Origin: Aureimonas sp. AU20
GTDB lineage: Bacteria; Pseudomonadota; Alphaproteobacteria; Rhizobiales; Rhizobiaceae
Assembly: GCF_001442755.1 (NCBI RefSeq)
Contig: NZ_CP006369.1
Span: 248,001 to 312,000, forward strand
Direction of reading: 5' to 3'
DNA length: 64,000 bases
In this document: positions 52,389 through 60,875 of the stretch, one piece after another
How positions within the stretch are numbered: position 1 is the stretch's first letter
Layout: each line of letters opens with the position of its first letter
The notes under the pieces: model-generated
The model's database searches: none
What the model was told of the DNA's origin: nothing
The model's input: only the letters and a program-made list of their open reading frames with translations
Made by a program: the position numbers and the translations under genes

Positions 52389-53297
52389 CTAACGAAGGGC
52401 TGCTTCCGACGCGAAGAAGTCGAGCGCCTCGCGCAGGCCGGCGGGGATCGAGCCCATGTGGTCGCCCGCCACCACGCGGTGTTCGGCGCGAAGGCCGGCG
52501 GCGCGGGCGCGGGCGACCGTTAGGTCGATCGATCGGCTCGACCGCGTTTCCCCGTCGCCATGCGACATCAGGACCGGGCAGCGGAAACCGGAGGCGAAGC
52601 ATACCGCCGAGCGCATCTCCAACTCCCTTGGGTCGGACAGGTCGAACGGCGCCTCGTCGGCAAAACGCTGGAAGAAGACGCGCGTGTCGGGCGAGGGGGA
52701 GAGTGCCGCCGCGCCTCGAAAGTCGCCGCTGAGCGCCGCGAGAAGCGTCAGCGTGCCGCCGACGCTGTGGCCGCTGACGAAGACGCGCTCGGGGTCGACG
52801 CCCGGTCGGGCGCGCAACGCCTCGGCTGCGGCGAGCACGTCGTCGGTCTCGTCGTAGAAGGCCGAGAAGTCGCCGGGCTGTCCGTTCTCGCCGCGCAGGG
52901 TCGGCATCAGGGCGTGGAAGCCCGCCGCAACGTAGGGCGCGGCCAGATCCCGCCAGTGGCCGTGCCAGATCGCGTTGCCGCCATGGAGCACGAGGACGGC
53001 GGGCTTCAGGGCGGCGGCGTCGCCCGCAGGGCTTGCCCAGGCGACGAGGTCGCGCCCCCCTGAGCGGTAGCGCAGCGCCTCCGCCCCCTCCGGCGCGGTC
53101 AACGGGTCGCCCTGGTCGGGCGCGGGGCCGCGCCGCAGAAGGTTGGTTCGGAAGGCCGCCCGCGCGGCGCGGTAGTCGCTGCCGAGAAGCGGAGGCTCGG
53201 GCAGGGGCGCGGATTCCGGTGTCTGGGCCAGGATGGGGCGCGCGGCGAAGGGCGCGACGGCGAGCGCTGCAAGAACGGCGCGGCGGTGGAGAAGCAT
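52389..53297 (-). CDS. exported alpha/beta-hydrolase (dienelactone-hydrolase/peptidase-like)
   Basis: This 302-residue hydrolase has an N-terminal signal with a twin-arginine start (LHRRAVLAALAVAPFAARPILA), possibly Tat-dependent. The fold shows LVLHGGNAIWHGHWRD near 110 as the oxyanion region, the nucleophile motif SGHSVGGTLTLLAAL near 178, and the catalytic Asp and His likely in SHGDGE near 248 and AGDHMGSIP near 283. ATG 53297 is preferred; the longer frame adds a non-coding-like section. It probably acts on an ester or peptide in the periplasm. Confidence 0.82.
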   Translation of the reverse strand: MLLHRRAVLAALAVAPFAARPILAQTPESAPLPEPPLLGSDYRAARAAFRTNLLRRGPAPDQGDPLTAPEGAEALRYRSGGRDLVAWASPAGDAAALKPAVLVLHGGNAIWHGHWRDLAAPYVAAGFHALMPTLRGENGQPGDFSAFYDETDDVLAAAEALRARPGVDPERVFVSGHSVGGTLTLLAALSGDFRGAAALSPSPDTRVFFQRFADEAPFDLSDPRELEMRSAVCFASGFRCPVLMSHGDGETRSSRSIDLTVARARAAGLRAEHRVVAGDHMGSIPAGLREALDFFASEAALR

Positions 53298-53616
53298 GGG
53301 CGGACCCCGCTGAACGGCTACATCTCCCACCGCGCGCTCGGCTCGCGGCGGTTTCGTGGCGGGGCGCCGGAAGGCGGGACAAAACCGGCCGGGCATGGCT
53401 GGCGCGTTCCGGCCGGATCAAGGCGCCGCTAATGGTCAACCCATGCCGCCGACATCCCGTCAGCTTCGCGGCGTGCGAACCAAGCAGATCACCCCCTATT
53501 CTTTGCACGTTTCGATCCGCCCCCATCGCTTTTCCGCTGCCCGAAGGCGAGACGCGTGGCGCCGGCGCGGTGTATGTCTCCTCGACTGGCCGATTCCTCC
53601 GAAGGCGTTCCGACGA
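53298..53616. other. divergent intergenic region, no gene seen
   Basis: About 320 bp separate the exported hydrolase from the phosphatase at 53617. It should contain both promoters; TTGACC on the minus strand at about 53436 could be part of one. No dyad, small gene or RNA was recognised. Confidence 0.35.
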
Positions 53617-54393
53617 ATGGCATCCTCCCCCTCTCCCGCCGATCTTCTTGCCTTCGCCGAAGGCTTGGCCGATGCCGCGCGGCCGATCGCGCTCGCCCAT
53701 TTTCGAACGGCGCTCGACATCGTCTCCAAAGCCGACGAAAGCCCGGTGACCGTCGCCGACCGGGCGATCGAGGCCGAGCTTCGCGCGCGGATCGAGGCGC
53801 GCTTTCCCGAGCACGGCATTTTCGGCGAGGAGATGGGCGTCAAGCGGGGAAGCGGCCCGACCTGGGTGATCGACCCGATCGACGGCACCAAGAGCTTCGT
53901 CACCGGCCTGCCCCTGTTCGGCACGCTGATCGCGATGCTGGAGGAGGGCCGCCCCGTGCTGGGGCTCATCGACATGCCGGCGCTCGGCGAGCGCTGGACC
54001 GGCAGCGCCGCCGGCGCTTTCCTGAACGGGCGACCGGCGCGGACCAGCGCCTGCCGTGCGGTGAAGGACGCCCGCTTCTTCACCACCTCGCCCGAGCCGT
54101 TCCGGGGCGCGGACGAGGCGATCTACCGGCGTTTCGTGGAGGGTACGGCGATCCGGCGTTTCGGCGGCGACTGCTACGCCTATGGTTTGCTGGCCTCCGG
54201 CCATTGCGACCTGATTGCCGAATGCGGGCTGCAGCCCTACGACTACATGGCGCTGGTGCCGGTGATCGAGGCGTCGGGCGGGGTCGTGACCGACTGGTCG
54301 GGCGCGGCGCTGACGCTCGGCTCCGACGGGCGCGTTCTGGCGGCCGCGACGCCCGCGCTTCATGCCGAGGCGCTGCGGCTCGTCGCGGGTTGA
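53617..54393 (+). CDS. IMPase-family phosphatase, histidinol-phosphatase-like
   Basis: This 258-residue Mg2+-dependent phosphatase has FGEEMGV near 70, the metal-binding motif WVIDPIDGTKSFVTGLPLFGTLIA near 86-109 (quoted in part: WVIDPIDGTKSFVTG) and PYDYMALVPVIEASGGVVTDW near 209-229. The GTKSFVTGxPLFGTLIA form is typical of the HisN branch that dephosphorylates histidinol phosphate. No other his genes are here, so that role is inferred from family likeness only. It lies 21 bp upstream of eutB, close enough for co-transcription. Confidence 0.85.
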   Translation: MASSPSPADLLAFAEGLADAARPIALAHFRTALDIVSKADESPVTVADRAIEAELRARIEARFPEHGIFGEEMGVKRGSGPTWVIDPIDGTKSFVTGLPLFGTLIAMLEEGRPVLGLIDMPALGERWTGSAAGAFLNGRPARTSACRAVKDARFFTTSPEPFRGADEAIYRRFVEGTAIRRFGGDCYAYGLLASGHCDLIAECGLQPYDYMALVPVIEASGGVVTDWSGAALTLGSDGRVLAAATPALHAEALRLVAG

Positions 54394-54414
54394 GGTGAAG
54401 GAGACGGCGCGGGC

Positions 54415-55821
54415 ATGGCCTATTCGACCACGATCGGGGGAACGCGCTTCGGCTTCGAGGACCTGCGCACGCTGATGGCGCGCGCGACGCCCGAGCGCTC
54501 CGGCGACCAGCTGGCCGGCATCGCCGCCTCCGGCCCGGTGGAGCGCATCGCGGCGCAGATGGCGCTGGCCGACCTGCCTCTGAAGACTTTCCTGGAACAG
54601 GAACTGATCCCGTCCGAAACGGACGAGGTGTCCGATCTCATCGCCCGGCAGCACGATGCGGCGGCCTTCGCTCCGGTCTCGTCGCTGACGGTCGGCGCGT
54701 TTCGCGAATGGCTCCTGTCGCCGGCGGCCGATGCGGCGGCGCTGGAAACGCTGACCTATGGGCTGACGCCCGAAATGGTGGCGGCGGTGTCGAAGATCTG
54801 CCGGATGCAGGATCTCGTCGCGATCGCGGCCAAGCGCCCGGTGGTCACGCGCTTTCGCTCCACGATCGGCCTGCCCGGCCACCTGTCGACCCGCAACCAG
54901 CCCAACCACCCGACCGACGCGACGGACGGCATTCTCGTCTCGGCGCTGGACGGGTTGCTGATGGGATCGGGCGACGCGGTGATCGGCGTCAACCCGGCCA
55001 CCGACACGCTGCCGGACTATATCCGCATCGTAGAGCTTCTGGAGACGCTGCGCCTCAAGCTCGGCGTGCCGACGCAGCATTGCTGCCTCGGCCATGTCAC
55101 CGTGGCCATCGAGGCCATGGCGCGCGGCGCGCCTGTGGATCTCGTGTTCCAGTCCGTCGCCGGCTCGCAGAAGGCCAACCAGGGCTTCGGCGTCGATCTG
55201 GCCCTGCTGCGCGAGGCCTATGATGCGGGACGCGCGCTCGGCCGCTGCCCGGCCGGCGGGCAGTTCATGTATTTCGAAACCGGCCAGGGCTCGGCCCTGT
55301 CGGCCGAGGCGCATTTCGGCGTCGACCAGCAGACCATGGAAACGCGGGCCTATGCCGTCGCGCGCGAATTCGACCCGCTTCTGGTCAACACCGTGGTCGG
55401 TTTCATCGGGCCGGAATACCTGTTCAACGGCAAGCAGATCATCCGCGCCGGGCTGGAGGATCATTTCTGCGGCAAGCTGCTCGGCCTGCCGATGGGCGTC
55501 GACGTCTGCTACACCAACCATGCCGATGCCGACGGCGAGGACATGGACGTGCTGCTGACGATGCTTTGCGCGGCGGGCGTCAACTTCGTCATCACGGTGC
55601 CGGGCGCCGACGACATCATGCTGAACTACCAGTCGCTGAGCCATCACGACGCGGTCTATGCGCGCGAGACCTTGAAGCGACCTCCGGCGCCCGAGTTCGA
55701 GCGCTGGCTGCGCGAGACCCGCATTCTGAATGCCGAGGGGCGCCTCGCCTCGGACGGCACCGGCGCCCTGCCCGCGCCCTTTCTCGACGCCTCCCGGCTT
55801 TTGGAAGGGCGCGTAGCATGA
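54415..55821 (+). CDS. eutB: ethanolamine ammonia-lyase large subunit
   Basis: EutB (468 residues, near the family norm of about 455) carries the active site of the adenosylcobalamin-dependent lyase that turns ethanolamine into acetaldehyde and ammonia. Family sequence is seen throughout: TTIGGTRFGFEDLRTLMARATPERSGDQLAG at the start (quoted in part: FEDLRTLMARATPERSGDQLAG), RNQPNHPTDATDGILVS near 161, CLGHVTVAIEAM near 224, and GVDVCYTNHADADGEDMD near 361-378 with conserved acidic residues. AAGGAG precedes the ATG. The stop overlaps the eutC start by four bases. Confidence 0.95.
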   Translation: MAYSTTIGGTRFGFEDLRTLMARATPERSGDQLAGIAASGPVERIAAQMALADLPLKTFLEQELIPSETDEVSDLIARQHDAAAFAPVSSLTVGAFREWLLSPAADAAALETLTYGLTPEMVAAVSKICRMQDLVAIAAKRPVVTRFRSTIGLPGHLSTRNQPNHPTDATDGILVSALDGLLMGSGDAVIGVNPATDTLPDYIRIVELLETLRLKLGVPTQHCCLGHVTVAIEAMARGAPVDLVFQSVAGSQKANQGFGVDLALLREAYDAGRALGRCPAGGQFMYFETGQGSALSAEAHFGVDQQTMETRAYAVAREFDPLLVNTVVGFIGPEYLFNGKQIIRAGLEDHFCGKLLGLPMGVDVCYTNHADADGEDMDVLLTMLCAAGVNFVITVPGADDIMLNYQSLSHHDAVYARETLKRPPAPEFERWLRETRILNAEGRLASDGTGALPAPFLDASRLLEGRVA

Positions 55822-56642
55822 CCGGGCGAAAGCCGGAAGACGACGCGGCTTCTTCACCCAGCGTCGGCGAACCACGCCCGCGCTCGCTGCGCGATCTGGC
55901 GGGGCTGACGCAGGCGCGCATCGCGCTGGGCGCGCATGGCTCGGGCGTTCCGACCGGAGCGGCCTTGCGCTTCAATCTCGACCACGCCCGGGCGCGCGAG
56001 GCGGTCTGGACGGCGATGGACGCCGAGGCGTTGGCCGCCGCGCTGGCGGCGCAAGGGCTCGCCTCGCTGGAAGTATGGTCCAACGCCGCCAACCGCGCCG
56101 ACTATCTGCGCCGCCCCGATCTCGGTCGCACGCTCTCGTCCGGGTCGGCCGATGCGCTGCGGGCCGCGCGGGGCGAGGCGCCGGGCTTCGATCTGGCGAT
56201 CGTCGTGGCCGACGGACTCTCGGCCACCGCCGTCGCGCTCAACGCCGCGCCGCTGGCCGGGGCGCTGGCTGAGCGCGCGGCGCGCCTCGGCTGGCGCTTG
56301 GCGCCCGTCGTCATCGCCCATCAGGGCCGCGTCGCCTTGGGCGATCCCGTGGGCGCGATGCTGGGCGCGCGCTGCGTCGCGCTCCTGGTGGGCGAGCGGC
56401 CGGGCCTTTCGGCAGCCGATAGCCTGGGCTGCTATCTCACCTTCGCGCCCGAACCCGGCCTGCCGGACTCGCGGCGCAACTGCCTGTCCAACATCCGCGA
56501 GGGCGGGCTGGGCATCGAGGCGGCGGCCGACCAGATCATGGCGCTGCTCGCCCTGATACGGGCGCAGACGACAAGCGGCGTCGCACTGCGCCGCACGGAC
56601 GAGGCGGCCGCGATCGAGCGGCGCGGCGGCGAACTCACCTGA
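55818..56642 (+). CDS. eutC: ethanolamine ammonia-lyase small subunit
   Basis: EutC (274 residues) supplies part of the cobalamin-binding interface. The family pattern is present: LTQARIALGAHGSGVPTGAALRFNLDHARAREAVW near 30-64 (quoted in part: LTQARIALG, TGAALRFNLDHARAREAVW), the later VVIAHQGRVALGDPVGAML near 175, LLVGERPGLSAADSLGCYLTF and RRNCLSNIREGGL near 228. It is translationally coupled to eutB (ATGA). No eutA reactivase, acetaldehyde dehydrogenase, permease or shell genes accompany the pair, so this is the short, non-microcompartment form. Confidence 0.95.
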   Translation: MTGRKPEDDAASSPSVGEPRPRSLRDLAGLTQARIALGAHGSGVPTGAALRFNLDHARAREAVWTAMDAEALAAALAAQGLASLEVWSNAANRADYLRRPDLGRTLSSGSADALRAARGEAPGFDLAIVVADGLSATAVALNAAPLAGALAERAARLGWRLAPVVIAHQGRVALGDPVGAMLGARCVALLVGERPGLSAADSLGCYLTFAPEPGLPDSRRNCLSNIREGGLGIEAAADQIMALLALIRAQTTSGVALRRTDEAAAIERRGGELT

Positions 56643-56858
56643 GCCCCGCTATCGTCTCGAAGAAGGGGCGAGAAGGAGGCCCGGGGTCATCCCTTTAAGC
56701 GCGCCATCGGCCAAAAGCGGTCTACGGAGCCGACGGCGCGCGCCTTCGCCGGTCATCCATCGAGGCCGCCGACATCTTTCATACGCGCGCTTCAGGCAAT
56801 GAAGCTTAAGTGCGGAACGCACGTCAGTTCCCGCGTCCGTGCCATCAAGCGGGCGGAT

Positions 56859-56871
56859 AACTTGACAAGTT
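56859..56871 (+). promoter_or_regulatory. dyad AACTTG-A-CAAGTT overlapping a -35-like TTGACA
   Basis: A perfect 6-bp-arm palindrome with a single central base includes TTGACA (56862-56867), a consensus -35, located 57 bp upstream of the siderophore binding-protein ATG. A weak -10 could lie at about 56885. The overlap suggests operator control of this promoter, plausibly by iron status, but the sequence is not a recognisable Fur, RirA or Irr box. Confidence 0.4.
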
Positions 56872-56927
56872 TGATCCAGATTTCGTAGCCACGCCCGATC
56901 CCTCGCCTCCAATCCCGGGCCCGCTTC

Positions 56928-57854
56928 ATGACCAGACTTTGCATCAGCCTGATCCTGTCTGCCTGTCTGGCGCTCGCGATGGGAGGATTCGGCGCGTCCG
57001 TCTCAGCGGCCCCCATTACCGTGCCGCATGCGCAGGGCGAGACGGTGCTGCCCGGTGTGCCGACGAAGGTCATGGTGACGGACTGGGCGGCGTTCGACAA
57101 TCTCGAGGCGCTGGGCGTCCCGGTTTCCGGCGTGCCGGCCTCCGCGACCCCGCCCTATCTCGCCGGGCGGATCGGCGCCGACGCCCAGCGCATCGGGTCG
57201 TTGCAGGAGCCCGACATGGAGGCCATCGCTGCCGCCGAACCCGATCTCGTGATCGTCGCCTCGCGCTCGCGCACGGCCTTGCCGACCCTTTCCCAGATCG
57301 CGCCCACCCTCGACATGAGCGTCGACAATGCCGATCTCGTCGGCGGCGTGAAGGCGAGTTTGCAGACTTATGGCCGCGTCTTCGGCCGCGAGGCGCGGGC
57401 GGGCGAGCTGGTGGCGGCGCTGGACGAGAGGATCGCGCAGGCGCGCGCGGCCATGGCGGGCAAGGGAACCGGCCTCGTCCTTGTGGTCAATGGCGGGCGG
57501 CTCGGCGTCTACGGGCCGGGCTCGCGGGTCGCCTGGATCTACGACGCGCTAGGCGTTCCCTCCGTGCTCGGAGACGTCAGTGATCGCGACCATGGCGGCG
57601 ACGCGGTGTCCTTCGAATATCTCCTGGAGCGCAATCCCGACTGGCTCTTCGTGGTGGATCGGGACGCCGGCATCGGCAACGAGGGAACCGCGCGCCAGGT
57701 GCTGGACAACGAGCTGATCCACGGCACGAAATTCTGGGCCAAGAACCAGATCGTCTTTCTCGACCCGGCCGCCGCCTATGTCACCATGCATGGCTATTCC
57801 GGGCTGATGCTGATGCTCGACCAGATCATCGCGCGTGCCCGCGACGCGTCCTGA
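56928..57854 (+). CDS. siderophore ABC transporter periplasmic binding protein
   Basis: This 308-residue binding protein of the FepB/FatB class has a signal peptide at 1-27 (ending VSA-AP). The fold is the helix-linked two-lobe type: KVMVTDWAAFDNLEALGV near 45-62, MEAIAAAEPDLVIVASRSR near 99-117, and VFLDPAAAYVTMHGYSGLMLMLDQI at the end (quoted in part: FLDPAAAYVTMHGYSG). It most resembles binding proteins for catecholate or citrate-type siderophores such as FatB/YclQ. It is first in a coupled operon with two permeases and an ATPase, and the stop lies inside the next gene. Confidence 0.9.
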   Translation: MTRLCISLILSACLALAMGGFGASVSAAPITVPHAQGETVLPGVPTKVMVTDWAAFDNLEALGVPVSGVPASATPPYLAGRIGADAQRIGSLQEPDMEAIAAAEPDLVIVASRSRTALPTLSQIAPTLDMSVDNADLVGGVKASLQTYGRVFGREARAGELVAALDERIAQARAAMAGKGTGLVLVVNGGRLGVYGPGSRVAWIYDALGVPSVLGDVSDRDHGGDAVSFEYLLERNPDWLFVVDRDAGIGNEGTARQVLDNELIHGTKFWAKNQIVFLDPAAAYVTMHGYSGLMLMLDQIIARARDAS

Positions 57855-58863
57855 ACCCCTCGTGCCGCCGTCCAATTCTTCGCGGCGATGGCTTAGGCGC
57901 GCGCCGCGCCTGTGGCTCGCTGGCGCCCTTCTCGTGACGCTCGCGCTGGCGATCGTCAGCTTGTTCGTCGGCGTTGGAACCGTGACGCCGGACCGTCTCT
58001 GGTCAGACGCCGAAGGTGGCCAGGCGCTGCAATTGCTTCTCGTCAGCCGCATTCCGCGCACGCTCGCCATTCTGCTGGCCGGGGCTTCGCTCGCCATCGC
58101 CGGGCTGGTGATGCAGACGATCGTGCGAAACCGCTTCGTGGAGCCGTCCACCGCAGGCACGACGGAATCCGCCTCGCTCGGCTTTCTCGCCGTCACGCTG
58201 CTGGCGCCGGGCTGGCCGGTCATGGCCAAGATGGGCGTCGCCGCCCTCTTCGCCTTTGCCGGCACGGCGCTGTTTCTTCGCATCCTGCGCTTCGTGCCGC
58301 TGCGCGACGCCATGCTGGTGCCGCTCGTCGGCCTCATGCTGGGCGGGGTCATCGGCGCGGTGACGAGTTTTCTCGCCTATCGCTTCGGCCTCCTCCCCTC
58401 GCTTCTCGCCTGGACGATGGGGGATTTTTCCGGCGTCCTGCGCGGGCGCTACGAGTTGCTCTGGCTGGGCCTCGTCGCCGCGCTTCTGGCCTATGGCATG
58501 GCAGACCGCTTCACCGTCGCCGGAATGGGGCGGGACGTCGCGACAAGTCTCGGCCTGTCGTATGAGAGCGTGGTGACGCTCGGCCTCGCGCTCGTTTCCA
58601 CCATCGCGGCCGTTACGCTCGTATCGGTGGGCGCGATCCCGTTTCTCGGCCTCGTCTTGCCCAATCTCGTCAGCCTTCTCGTCGGCGACAACATGCGCGT
58701 CACCGTGCCTTGGGTGGCGGTGCTCGGTGCGCTCTTCGTCTTGGTCTGCGACATTCTCGGGCGCGTCCTGCGCTATCCCTACGAGATCCCGATCGGCACC
58801 ATGGTCGGCCTCGTGGGCAGCGCGGTGTTTCTCGTCCTGATCCTGCGCGGACGCCATGCGTGA
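57835..58863 (+). CDS. siderophore ABC permease 1 (FecCD family)
   Basis: This 342-residue inner-membrane permease has nine or more hydrophobic segments. FecCD motifs include LLVSRIPRTLAILLAGASLAIAGLVMQTIVRNRFVEPSTAGT near 61-105 (quoted in part: RIPRTLAILLAGASLAIAG) and SVGAIPFLGLVLPNLVSLLVGDN near 263-285. The GTG at 57835 overlaps the preceding gene by 20 bp; a GTG at 57862 would avoid the overlap and still keep all helices. It forms a heterodimer with the next permease. Confidence 0.9.
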   Translation: MPATRPEPLVPPSNSSRRWLRRAPRLWLAGALLVTLALAIVSLFVGVGTVTPDRLWSDAEGGQALQLLLVSRIPRTLAILLAGASLAIAGLVMQTIVRNRFVEPSTAGTTESASLGFLAVTLLAPGWPVMAKMGVAALFAFAGTALFLRILRFVPLRDAMLVPLVGLMLGGVIGAVTSFLAYRFGLLPSLLAWTMGDFSGVLRGRYELLWLGLVAALLAYGMADRFTVAGMGRDVATSLGLSYESVVTLGLALVSTIAAVTLVSVGAIPFLGLVLPNLVSLLVGDNMRVTVPWVAVLGALFVLVCDILGRVLRYPYEIPIGTMVGLVGSAVFLVLILRGRHA

Positions 58864-59839
58864 GACGGCCATGCGTGAAAGCGCGGTGATGAACCGGCCG
58901 CGCTGGGTGCTTCTGGTGCTCGTGCTCCTCGCGCTTGGAAGCGCCGCCCTGTTCCTGACGCTCGGTGCGCGCGGCGGCTGGGGCTTCGTTCTCGCCTTTC
59001 GCGGCGGTCGCCTCCTGGCGCTGGCCACCGTCGCCTTCGCCGTCGCCGTGTCCACCGTCCTGTTTCAGACGGTCACCGAGAACCGCATCCTCACCCCGTC
59101 CGTCATGGGGTTCGACTCGCTTTTCGTGCTGGTGCAGACCGCGCTCGTCTTCGCGCTCGGCCAGGGCGCGCTGGTTTCGCTGGGTCCGATCCCGCGCTTC
59201 GCGTTGAACGTCGCGGTCATGACCGGCTTCTCACTGCTTCTGTTCCGATGGCTCTTCCTCAGGGAGACGCACAGCCTGCACCGGCTGGTGCTGGTCGGCA
59301 TCGTTCTCGGCATCCTGTTCCGATCGCTGTCCAACTTCCTTCAGCGCATTCTCGATCCGAATGCCTTTCAGGTACTGCAGGACACGCTGTTCGCCAGCTT
59401 CTCGCGCGCCGACGTGAGCCTTCTCGGCGTCTCGCTCGTGCTCATCGCGGCGGCTTCGCTCGTGCTCCTGCGCATCGGCCATCGCTTCGACGTGCTGACG
59501 CTCGGGCGCTCGCACGCGATCAGTCTGGGGCTCGACCATCACCGCACGGTCATGACCATCCTCCTTTGCGTGTCCGTTCTGGTGGCGGTCTCGACCGCTC
59601 TTGTCGGCCCCGTCACGTTCTTCGGGCTCTTGGTGGCGAGCCTCGCGCGGGCGCTGGTGGGCGACAGCCGGCATCGCTTCGTTCTGCCCGCCGCCGTGCT
59701 TCTGGCGATCGTGACGCTGGTAGGCGGCCAGACGATATTGGAGCGCGTCTTCCGCTTCGACACCGCGCTTTCCATCATCGTGGAGTTTTTGGGGGGCCTC
59801 GTCTTTCTCGTTCTCGTGCTGCGGGGAGCCGCCCGATGA
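58856..59839 (+). CDS. siderophore ABC permease 2 (FecCD family)
   Basis: This 327-residue permease of the same family lacks the canonical R-x-PR start of helix 3. It shows FRGGRLLALATVAFAVAVSTVLFQTVTENRILTPSVMGFDSLF near 45-88 (quoted in part: FQTVTENRILTPSVMGFD) and GPVTFFGLLVASLARALVGDSRHRFVLP near 251-278. Three in-frame ATGs (58856, 58871, 58889) lie within the first 12 codons; the first overlaps the upstream gene by 8 bp. It is divergent enough from permease 1 to form a heteromeric channel, as in YclN/YclO or FatC/FatD. Confidence 0.88.
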   Translation: MRETAMRESAVMNRPRWVLLVLVLLALGSAALFLTLGARGGWGFVLAFRGGRLLALATVAFAVAVSTVLFQTVTENRILTPSVMGFDSLFVLVQTALVFALGQGALVSLGPIPRFALNVAVMTGFSLLLFRWLFLRETHSLHRLVLVGIVLGILFRSLSNFLQRILDPNAFQVLQDTLFASFSRADVSLLGVSLVLIAAASLVLLRIGHRFDVLTLGRSHAISLGLDHHRTVMTILLCVSVLVAVSTALVGPVTFFGLLVASLARALVGDSRHRFVLPAAVLLAIVTLVGGQTILERVFRFDTALSIIVEFLGGLVFLVLVLRGAAR

Positions 59840-60594
59840 TCCAAACGCTCGGCGTGACCAAGCGCTATGGCGAGACGCTGGTGGTGGACGACGTGACGCT
59901 CACCATCCCCAAGGGCGGCCTCACCTCCATCATTGGGCCGAACGGCGCGGGCAAGTCGACGCTTCTGTCGATGATCGCCCGGCTGGTCGGGCTCGACGCG
60001 GGCGAGATCCATGTCGGCGGGCTGGATGTCGCGACGACGCCCGGCTCCGTCATGGCGCGCCATCTCGCCATCCTGCGGCAGGACAACCACCTGACCGCGC
60101 GGCTCACGGTGCGCGATCTCGTCGCCTTCGGGCGCTATCCCTATTCGCGCGGGCGTCCCACGCCGGAGGATCGGGATCATGTCGAGCGCGCGCTCGGCTA
60201 TCTCAATCTCGGCGATCTCGCCCATCGCTTCCTGGACGAATTGTCCGGCGGCCAGCGCCAGCGCGCCTTCGTCGCCATGGCGCTCTGCCAGGACACGGAC
60301 TACGTCCTTCTGGACGAACCCCTGAACAATCTCGACATGCGCCATGCCGCCGGCATGATGGGCCTTTGGCGCCGGGCCTGCGACGAGCTCGGAAAGACCG
60401 TGGTGATCGTGCTCCACGACATCAACTTCGCCTCCTGGCATTCCGACCACATCGTCGCGATGCGAGGCGGGCGCGTCTGCCGGCAGGGCAGGCCGGAGAC
60501 GATCATCCAGGCGGCCGCCTTGCGCGAGATCTACGACATGGACATCGCCGTCCACGAGATCGCCGGGCGCCGGGTCTGCCTTTTCTACGAATAG
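59836..60594 (+). CDS. siderophore ABC ATPase (FecE/FepC type)
   Basis: This 252-residue ATPase has Walker A GPNGAGKST near 35, the Q-loop ILRQDNHLTARLTVRDLVAFGRYPYSRGR (quoted in part: RQDNHLTARLTVRDLVAFGR), signature LSGGQRQRAFVAMAL near 135, Walker B YVLLDEPLNNLDM and the H-loop IVLHDINFASWHSD. The ATG overlaps the second permease stop by four bases. Together with the three upstream genes it forms a complete Fe3+-siderophore importer. Confidence 0.93.
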   Translation: MIQTLGVTKRYGETLVVDDVTLTIPKGGLTSIIGPNGAGKSTLLSMIARLVGLDAGEIHVGGLDVATTPGSVMARHLAILRQDNHLTARLTVRDLVAFGRYPYSRGRPTPEDRDHVERALGYLNLGDLAHRFLDELSGGQRQRAFVAMALCQDTDYVLLDEPLNNLDMRHAAGMMGLWRRACDELGKTVVIVLHDINFASWHSDHIVAMRGGRVCRQGRPETIIQAAALREIYDMDIAVHEIAGRRVCLFYE

Positions 60595-60750
60595 AAGCGC
60601 CCACCGAACCCTATTGCGGTTCTGCGGAGCACCCTCGCCGAGCCTCGGCGTGTCTTGCATAAGCTGTGGCGACAGACGACATCCGTCCCATTACTAAGGT
60701 CGACTTAAGTACATCGATAACCCGATTGTGATTTGGTGTGGCACATCTGC

Positions 60751-60777
60751 AAAACATGAGTATGATTCTCATGTTTT
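60751..60777. promoter_or_regulatory. 27-bp inverted repeat containing a Fur-box-like core
   Basis: AAAACATGAG and CTCATGTTTT are perfect 10-bp inverted repeats around TATGATT. Inside, TGAGTATGATTCTCA (60757-60771) matches 12 of 14 positions of the 7-1-7 Fur consensus. The site lies 98 bp upstream of the TonB-receptor ATG in an AT-rich gap, so iron-dependent repression of the receptor and the following synthetase is likely. Confidence 0.75.
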
Positions 60778-60875
60778 AGAGACGTTCTTCGTTGAGGCCG
60801 GGCACTTGGGATCGCTAGACCCGACGCGATCCTGTTTCGTGGGCATGCCAGCCCACCCGTCCCGGAGACCCCAGT

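Noticed and set aside
52201..55875. Minus-strand open frame of 1224 codons
   Set aside because: It runs antisense to the IMPase-family and eutB genes, both of which have full family motifs, and its own translation is Arg/Gln/His-rich without any recognisable domain. Long antisense frames are expected in GC-rich coding DNA.
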